In this document: positions 4,646 to 8,873 of the stretch, piece after piece
Numbering within the stretch: position 1 is the first letter of the stretch
Layout: every line of letters begins with the position of its first letter
NCBI GenBank assembly: GCA_030648225.1
Contig: JAUSIA010000479.1
Location: 1 to 8,873 of the forward strand
Direction: 5' to 3'
Source of the DNA: Ignavibacteria bacterium
GTDB taxonomy: Bacteria; Bacteroidota; Ignavibacteria; Ignavibacteriales; Ignavibacteriaceae
Length of the DNA stretch: 8,873 nt
Translations under genes and position numbers: made by a program
Notes under the pieces: model-generated
Database searches by the model: none
What the model was told of the DNA's origin: nothing
Seen by the model: only the letters and a program-made list of their open reading frames with translations

Positions 4646-5551
4646 CTATTTTGTAAACCTAAACCCCCTCAAAAACTCCTCTGCACTCATTCTCTTTCTC
4701 CCTTCAAGCTGAAGTTCCAGAATTTCAAGTTTGTCTTTCCCACATTCCACATAAAGATTTTTCTTTGAGTCTAAAATTTTCCCGGGAGTTGGATTTTCTT
4801 TTTCGACAACTTTTGTTTTATAAACTTTTATCTTCTTGTTATCATGAAAAAAATAAGCACAGGGAGTTGGAGATAATCCACGAACAAGATTATGAATTTC
4901 TTTTGCTGGTTTCGTCCAATCTATCTTTCCTGTAACAGGAGTAATTTTAGGAGCGGGAGTTGCCTGGGAATTATCCTGTCCCTTTAACTGATAATTTCCA
5001 GATTCAATCATATCAACTGTTTCTAAAACTGCCTTTGCCCCAATTTCACTTAATTTATTGTGAAGAGTTTCAAAGTTATCTTCATCCTCAATTATAACTT
5101 CCTTCTGCAAATAAATATTTCCTGTATCTACTTTTTCTTCAAGAGAGAAAGTTGTTACACCTGTTTTCTTCTCTCCTTTAATTAAAGCCCATTGAACCGG
5201 TGCTGCACCTCTGTACTTTGGCAGCAGCGAAGCATGAAGATTAAACGAACCTTTTGGAGGAATTGTAAAAACTTCTTTCGGTAAAATTCTGAAAGCTACT
5301 ACAACAAAAAGATCAGCATTAAAATCTTTTAACTGCTGAATGAATGTTTCGTCTTTTAGTTTTTCCGGCTGGAGAAGAGGAATATTATTTTTAATTCCAA
5401 ATTCTTTTACAGGTGAAGCTGATAATTTTTGTCCTCTCCCCTTTTCTTTATCAGGAACAGTTACAAGTGCGACTATTTTGTGTTTGCTTTTATATAAGGT
5501 TTCTAAGGAAGGAATTGAAAAGCCGGCACTTCCCATAAAAATTATATTCAT
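4646..5551 (-). CDS. fmt: methionyl-tRNA formyltransferase
   Basis: A 301-residue cytoplasmic enzyme that transfers formyl from 10-formyltetrahydrofolate to Met-tRNA(fMet) for translation initiation. The N-terminal Rossmann-like domain begins MNIIFMGSAGFSIPSLETL. The catalytic motif FNLHASLLPKYRGAAPVQW (103-121) supplies Asn104 and His106, and VDTG supplies Asp142, corresponding to the Asn-His-Asp triad of the family. The C-terminal OB-fold domain (about 200-301) ends in the conserved SAEEFLRGFRF. Length is normal. The start is ATG 5549-5551 with AGGTG upstream; the ribosome-binding site overlaps the TGA of def (6-bp gap), so the two genes form an operon with coupled translation. No lesion is seen. 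Confidence 0.97.
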   Translation of the reverse strand: MNIIFMGSAGFSIPSLETLYKSKHKIVALVTVPDKEKGRGQKLSASPVKEFGIKNNIPLLQPEKLKDETFIQQLKDFNADLFVVVAFRILPKEVFTIPPKGSFNLHASLLPKYRGAAPVQWALIKGEKKTGVTTFSLEEKVDTGNIYLQKEVIIEDEDNFETLHNKLSEIGAKAVLETVDMIESGNYQLKGQDNSQATPAPKITPVTGKIDWTKPAKEIHNLVRGLSPTPCAYFFHDNKKIKVYKTKVVEKENPTPGKILDSKKNLYVECGKDKLEILELQLEGRKRMSAEEFLRGFRFTK

Positions 5552-5557
5552 ATCACC

Positions 5558-6109
5558 TCAATGGGCTGCTTCAGAAACAGGATAATCAACTTCCATTTTT
5601 CTCTTCTTTATATTCTCCAGATCTTTTTTTAGTTCCTTCTTCTCTTCCTCAGATAAATAATCAGTAAAAAGAATTCCCTGCAAGTGATCATATTCATGCT
5701 GAATAACCCTTGAGAGAACATCACTGGTTTTAATTGTATGTTCTTTAAGATCTACATCCTGGTAAGTTAGAGTTATCTCTTCAGGCCGCTCAATCTCTGC
5801 TCTTACATCCGGAATGCTCAGACATCCTTCTTCCATTTTATTTTTCTTTTCAGATCTTTCAACGATCTTAGGATTAATTATCGTCATTGGTTTACTCTCT
5901 TCAAAACCTTCAACACCGGAAATATCAACTACAAAAATTTGTTTATCAGCACCAACCTGGTTGGCAGCCAGACCAATTCCATTTGCGTTACGCAAAGTAG
6001 CAAACATATCCCTGATCAGCTCAATCGTTTCATTATCAACTTTGGTAACCTTGCTTGTTTTCTTACGAAGGATCTTATCACCAAAGAGAGTTATAGGCAA
6101 TAAAGACAT
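5558..6109 (-). CDS. def: peptide deformylase
   Basis: A 183-residue metalloenzyme that removes the N-formyl group from nascent proteins, the step that undoes the work of Fmt. All three family motifs are intact: GIGLAANQVG (44-53), EGCLS (94-98, metal ligand Cys96) and QHEYDH (137-142, ligands His138 and His142, catalytic Glu139). The C-terminal tail (after about 150) is long, Lys/Glu-rich and helical. The start is ATG 6107-6109, preceded by an AGGA-type site. It is the first gene of the def-fmt operon; the promoter should lie in 6110-6200. Confidence 0.97.
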   Translation of the reverse strand: MSLLPITLFGDKILRKKTSKVTKVDNETIELIRDMFATLRNANGIGLAANQVGADKQIFVVDISGVEGFEESKPMTIINPKIVERSEKKNKMEEGCLSIPDVRAEIERPEEITLTYQDVDLKEHTIKTSDVLSRVIQHEYDHLQGILFTDYLSEEEKKELKKDLENIKKRKMEVDYPVSEAAH

Positions 6110-6205
6110 TAAAAAATTTCCTGAATAATTTTTGGATTTAGTGTAAAAATAAGGAAATGAATTAGAAGAATAAAGGAAGGATATGAGTCTATATTTAATA
6201 CATAC

Positions 6206-6251
6206 TAACCCAATTTCTTAAAGAAATTGGGTTATTGATGAAATTGGGTTA
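6206..6251. repeat. long hairpin with an extra half-copy upstream of def
   Basis: TAACCCAATTTCTT (6206-6219) pairs with AAGAAATTGGGTTA (6221-6234), a 14-bp inverted repeat, and GAAATTGGGTTA is repeated once more at about 6240-6251. It lies between the aminopeptidase-like gene and def. Position suggests an intergenic palindromic repeat; a role as attenuator or processing site ahead of def is possible but not shown. Confidence 0.55.
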
Positions 6252-6280
6252 ATTGGATTTATCGGCTATTGCAAAAAGAA

Positions 6281-6309
6281 GTGAGGCTCACCTTGGAGGT
6301 GAGCCTCAC
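6281..6309 (-). terminator. strong intrinsic terminator of the aminopeptidase-like gene
   Basis: GTGAGGCTCACC (6281-6292) pairs perfectly with GGTGAGCCTCAC (6298-6309) across a 5-base loop. On the minus strand it comes 12 bp after the stop of the upstream gene and is followed by TTCTTTTT, the form of a Rho-independent terminator. It separates that gene from def-fmt. Confidence 0.85.
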
Positions 6310-6320
6310 ATTATTAATTA

Positions 6321-7304
6321 CTATTTTACCAACAATTTCCCATCTTTCATCAACAATTTATCATCCATATAAACTGTTGGTTTTTTAATCACCCCATCAA
6401 GATGAAGAGGAACATTTACGCTTCCCCCCATTGAAACATTATTGCCGAGTGCAATATGAACAGTACCCATAACTTTTTCATCCTCAAGAAGAACTCCGCT
6501 TAGCTTTGCACTATCATTAGTTCCTATTCCAAACTCAGCAATATTTCTTGCCATCTTTCCAACACTATCAAGCTGTTTTTTAAGCTGAGAGGCGAGTTTT
6601 CCTCCCGTAATTTCAGTTGCAAAACCATCCTTCACTTCAATTTTTATATTTGCATTTTTAATTAATCCAAGTCCTGCCATTGAGCCATCAACAACAAAAA
6701 CTCCATTTACTGTTCCTTCAACAGGAGCTAAAAATGTTTCGCCTGTTGGTAAGTTGCCGCTCTCCCCTTTTTTGTGGAATAATCCTTTGCTTGCAATTGC
6801 TTTTCTTCCTATAATATCAAAAGAAATATCTGTTCCAGCCGGTGCTGTTACTCTTATCTTTTTTCCTTGCTCAAGAATATTCACAAGCTTGATTGAAAGC
6901 CTGGCGATCTTTTTATAATCGGCATTCATCCCTCTTATCATAACCTCTTCTGTTATACCAGGGAAAGTTGCTACTCTTACTCCTTTGGCAGAGGCTGCTC
7001 TTCTTGCATCTGTATGAGTTAATGATTTTGCTGTTGGACAAAGAACAACATCGAACTTCTGCATTAGCTCAGCAATTTCTTTCGGTGGTTCTTCCCCATT
7101 CTGTTTTCGAGATTTCATTTCAATATAAAGTGCATCATGCCCAAGTTTTAAAGCGTTTTCATATAAAGAGAACCCAATTTTTCTTTTCTGCTCATCTGTA
7201 ATGATGAGAATCTTTTCATTCTTTTTTGCACCCATGCAATCTCTTATTGCAATAATGGAAGCGGAATCAAGAGCTTTAGAGGAGAAACGCTTTTTACTAA
7301 TCAT
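6321..7304 (-). CDS. M29-type aminopeptidase-like metalloprotein
   Basis: A 327-residue protein of the aminopeptidase T/AmpS-NicX superfamily (COG2309-like). The N-terminal alpha/beta half (about 1-135) has ALDSASIIAIRDCM and KNEKILIITDE. The C-terminal metal-binding half carries the expected ligand pattern: TGET (Glu189), APVEGT (Glu196), AEFGIGTN (Glu257), GTVHIALG (His283) and PLHLDGV (His301, Asp303). Classical M29 peptidases have about 400 residues, so this is a short member and may act on a small non-peptide substrate or on short peptides. It is followed by a strong terminator and preceded by a mobile element that sits between it and the outer-membrane protein genes. Start ATG 7302-7304; the ribosome-binding site is weak. 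Confidence 0.82.
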   Translation of the reverse strand: MISKKRFSSKALDSASIIAIRDCMGAKKNEKILIITDEQKRKIGFSLYENALKLGHDALYIEMKSRKQNGEEPPKEIAELMQKFDVVLCPTAKSLTHTDARRAASAKGVRVATFPGITEEVMIRGMNADYKKIARLSIKLVNILEQGKKIRVTAPAGTDISFDIIGRKAIASKGLFHKKGESGNLPTGETFLAPVEGTVNGVFVVDGSMAGLGLIKNANIKIEVKDGFATEITGGKLASQLKKQLDSVGKMARNIAEFGIGTNDSAKLSGVLLEDEKVMGTVHIALGNNVSMGGSVNVPLHLDGVIKKPTVYMDDKLLMKDGKLLVK

Positions 7305-7335
7305 ATAGCTACCATTTCTTCAACAATATTAATTG

Positions 7336-7355
7336 CCACGACATTTATGTCGTGG
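7336..7355. repeat. REP-like palindrome, left outer
   Basis: CCACGACAT-TT-ATGTCGTGG, a 9-bp perfect stem with a TT centre, preceded by AATTG. The stem matches the right outer copy in CCACGA...TCGTGG but differs in the inner three pairs, with compensating changes that keep pairing. Confidence 0.7.
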
Positions 7356-7375
7356 GTTATAATAAAAAATATCTT

Positions 7376-7387
7376 TGGCTTTAGCCA
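7376..7387. repeat. REP-like palindrome, left inner
   Basis: TGGCT-TT-AGCCA. It contains the TAA stop codon of the transposase gene on the minus strand (GGT GGC TAA A), so the palindrome is partly coding. Confidence 0.65.
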
Positions 7388-7815
7388 CCATTCTTGTCAA
7401 ATTCATATTTATTTATAAATTCATTATACTCTTCAATAAAAGATTTTTTTCTATGATGTTCTTCCTGATTATTTATATACTCTCTTACTTTATTCAACAT
7501 AGAATGACTGAATGAGACAGCAATGTATTCCTCCTGCCATTCAAATTTTGTTTTGAATATGTTTTGTTTATTACACCAGTTTGACGATTCTCTTTTTATT
7601 AGTTGAGTAATTTTACTGATTGTTTGATCTCTACTCAACGAGATTATTAAATGAATATGATCAATCACACAATTTATTGTATCAATATGAATCCCTTTCT
7701 GTTTAGCATTTTCTATTATGTGTGTAATTAAAAGTGGTTTTATTTCTTTTGTTATGGTTCTTTGTCTGTTTTTTGTAGACCATATTAAATGTATCCATAC
7801 TCTGCTATATGGCAT
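7381..7815 (-). CDS. REP-associated tyrosine transposase (Y1/HUH, IS200-like)
   Basis: A 144-residue HUH-type single-strand transposase of the Y1_Tnp family. Visible features: N-terminal YSRVWIHLIWSTKNRQ, the HUH histidines in CVIDHIHLIISL (His-Ile-His), FEWQEEYIAVSFSHS, and the catalytic-tyrosine motif VREYINNQEEHH followed by FIEEYNEF. These are the signature features of the RAYT/IS200-like group, and length is normal, so the enzyme looks intact. Such enzymes cut and join single-stranded DNA next to hairpins, in keeping with the palindromes flanking the gene. The start ATG lies at 7813-7815 with a poor ribosome-binding site, usual for tightly limited transposases. The gene is inserted between the outer-membrane protein genes and the aminopeptidase-like gene on the same strand. 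Confidence 0.92.
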   Translation of the reverse strand: MPYSRVWIHLIWSTKNRQRTITKEIKPLLITHIIENAKQKGIHIDTINCVIDHIHLIISLSRDQTISKITQLIKRESSNWCNKQNIFKTKFEWQEEYIAVSFSHSMLNKVREYINNQEEHHRKKSFIEEYNEFINKYEFDKNGG

Positions 7816-7842
7816 TTTTCACTTTTAATTATTTAACAATTG

Positions 7843-7854
7843 TGGCTAAAGCCA
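7843..7854. repeat. REP-like palindrome, right inner
   Basis: TGGCT-AA-AGCCA, preceded by TG; GTGGCTAAAGCCA is the exact reverse complement of the left inner copy including its flank. Confidence 0.65.
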
Positions 7855-7875
7855 GTTCTAAAGTTTTAAGAGGAT

Positions 7876-7895
7876 CCACGAACTAAAGTTCGTGG
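7876..7895. repeat. REP-like palindrome, right outer
   Basis: CCACGAACT-AA-AGTTCGTGG, a 9-bp perfect stem, followed by CAATT. It is the mirror partner of the left outer copy. Confidence 0.7.
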
Positions 7896-7930
7896 CAATT
7901 TTCTAACATGAAGTACATAAAAAGTTTTGT

Positions 7931-8701
7931 TTATAATGGAAATCCAATATTCAACTGGATAACAGCATTAAAACCACCGGCATCAATAAATTCATTATCT
8001 TTAACAGATACTTGTTGATTGGTTTGGGGTGGATTCAAGAAGGGAGTTCCATCATCATCGAATAAATTTTCAATTGATAAAAAAGTATAACCCGCAGCTC
8101 CTTCAATACTAAAATACTCATCAATAATTTCGAGGATGAATCCTGTGCCAATAGTATATCCAACTGTTGTGGATTCCGTTCTGTATTTTTTTACTATTGT
8201 CTGTGAACCTGTTGAATTTTCTGTTTTAGTTAAGATAACTGTGTTAAAGTGTAAAGCACCATCTACAACTTTCCAGCTAATATCTTTTGTAACTGAAATC
8301 CCGAGATCAATTCCAATCGCCCAATTCCTTAATTCAAGCTTCATAGATGTGGAGCGTGTAAATGCTTCAAACTTTTCAAGAGATTCATGCTTTTCAGTAA
8401 CAGATTGATAATATCCCTTAGTGGAAAGAACAAAATTTTCAACTTTGGCCCGGAAAAAGTTTAATCCTACCCTGTACCCCTGTGCTTTGCCAAAGTTTTC
8501 CATAGGTGAAACAAGAGAATCACTCCTGATCTCATTGAAGTCACTTAAAAAATCATTCAGTCCTTTTGGATCATATCTCTGGTAACTATATCCCCCGTAA
8601 CCTCCGACAAAACCGAAACAACCAAAACCGAATGACTGCGCATTAAGAATTGATGTTGAAAGCAGACAAAAACAAACAATAAACAGAGCACGAAAAAACA
8701 T
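7931..8701 (-). CDS. secreted outer-membrane beta-barrel-like protein
   Basis: A 256-residue protein of no named family that I recognise. A signal peptide is clear: MFFRALFIVCFCLLSTSILNAQ with likely cleavage after Ala21. A Gly/Tyr/Phe-rich stretch (FGFGCFGFVGGYGGYSY) follows. From about residue 75 to the end, alternating hydrophobic and polar segments suggest amphipathic strands (GYRVGLNFFR, MKLELRNWAIGIDLG, TTVGYTIGTGFILEI, AVIQLNIGFPL). The aromatic/hydrophobic C-terminus fits a Bacteroidota outer-membrane barrel. The start is ATG 8699-8701 with GAGG 4 nt upstream. It is the second of two tandem paralogous genes, 38 bp apart, probably one operon. Function unknown. Confidence 0.75.
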   Translation of the reverse strand: MFFRALFIVCFCLLSTSILNAQSFGFGCFGFVGGYGGYSYQRYDPKGLNDFLSDFNEIRSDSLVSPMENFGKAQGYRVGLNFFRAKVENFVLSTKGYYQSVTEKHESLEKFEAFTRSTSMKLELRNWAIGIDLGISVTKDISWKVVDGALHFNTVILTKTENSTGSQTIVKKYRTESTTVGYTIGTGFILEIIDEYFSIEGAAGYTFLSIENLFDDDGTPFLNPPQTNQQVSVKDNEFIDAGGFNAVIQLNIGFPL

Positions 8702-8739
8702 AGAACCTCAATGCTATTATCTTCAACATACTAACATTA

Positions 8740-8873
8740 TCAATTAAATGGAATAGCAATATTAAGTTGTGCAAAACCATATTGCCCGCCGCCATCTATA
8801 AAATTTGTCATAGGTTCACCAGTGTTCTCATCGACCTGTAGCCGGGATCCATTTTCAAATTCCATTTCATCAA
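8740..8873 (-). CDS. partial paralogue of the neighbouring beta-barrel-like protein
   Basis: Only the last 43 codons are in the window; the stop is TGA at 8740-8742 and the 5' end lies beyond 8873. The tail FIDGGGQYGFAQLNIAIPFN aligns with the tail of the next gene (FIDAGGFNAVIQLNIGFPL), and both are preceded by an acidic variable loop. This makes them tandem paralogues on the same strand. Confidence 0.75.
   Translation of the reverse strand, partial: DEMEFENGSRLQVDENTGEPMTNFIDGGGQYGFAQLNIAIPFN

Larger units (their letters stand above)
7331..7900 (-). mobile_element. RAYT transposase unit flanked by matched palindromes
   Basis: The unit has two layers of ends in mirror order. Outer: AATTG then CCACGACAT-TT-ATGTCGTGG (7336-7355) on the left, and CCACGAACT-AA-AGTTCGTGG (7876-7895) then CAATT on the right. 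Inner: TGGCT-TT-AGCCA (7376-7387) on the left and TGGCT-AA-AGCCA (7843-7854) on the right. In both cases the two copies are inverted relative to each other. The transposase gene lies between. This matches the REP-palindrome plus RAYT arrangement. Confidence 0.75.

Noticed and set aside
5814..6128. A 104-codon plus-strand frame antisense to def
   Set aside because: The opposite strand encodes all three peptide deformylase motifs; this frame is a shadow.
8136..8408. A 90-codon plus-strand frame antisense to the beta-barrel-like gene
   Set aside because: It is a mirror of the coding strand with no ribosome-binding site or recognisable domain.
1..8873. tRNA or rRNA genes
   Set aside because: No cloverleaf-like sequence with a TTCRA-type arm and no rRNA-like segment was noticed by eye; tRNAscan-SE or Infernal would be needed to be certain.

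Overview
The window looks like chromosomal DNA of an AT-rich member of the Bacteroidota/Ignavibacteria (FCB) group. This is inferred from three things. The housekeeping genes def and fmt and the tandem secreted beta-barrel-like proteins are AT-rich and Lys/Ile-rich in codon choice. The intergenic gaps are full of short perfect palindromes. The cargo genes at the left end are of visibly different, more GC-rich composition. No rRNA, tRNA or lineage-specific marker is present, so the taxonomy is tentative.

Region by region: (1) 1-2755 is an accessory zone. It holds an ArsR-type repressor followed by a DoxX-family membrane protein (463-1221, + strand), then about 690 bp without a convincing gene, then a GC-rich GYD-domain gene that can encode a lipoprotein. 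A 175-bp structure with the architecture of an integron attC site follows that gene. The same 12-base core that ends this site (GTTATGTGCAAT at 2744) also occurs at 1940, just upstream of the GYD gene, so 1941-2744 reads as a mobile gene cassette. A weaker attC-like structure follows the DoxX gene. (2) 2787-3741 holds a RimJ/RimL-like GNAT acetyltransferase pseudogene and, immediately after it, an intact cupin gene. The GNAT gene has lost a normal start codon and contains two short palindromic insertions, one in frame and one that shifts the frame. (3) 3766-4330 (- strand) is a Phd/YefM-ParE/RelE toxin-antitoxin operon. (4) 4331-4645 contains a nested cluster of small hairpins with a shared CTACG/CGTAG centre. 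(5) 4646-6109 (- strand) is the def-fmt operon, which acts at the two ends of N-formylmethionine use: Fmt formylates initiator Met-tRNA and Def removes the formyl group from the finished protein. (6) 6321-7304 (- strand) encodes an M29-type aminopeptidase-like metalloprotein, with a strong intrinsic terminator behind it. (7) 7331-7900 is a REP-associated tyrosine transposase (RAYT) flanked on both sides by matched inverted palindromes. (8) 7931-8873 (- strand) carries two tandem paralogous secreted, probably outer-membrane, proteins; the upstream one is cut by the window edge.

The main interest is small-scale mobility: an integron-like cassette, a RAYT with its palindromes, palindromes inserted inside a coding gene, and a hairpin cluster. 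No CRISPR array, phage module or obvious new multi-gene defence system was seen.
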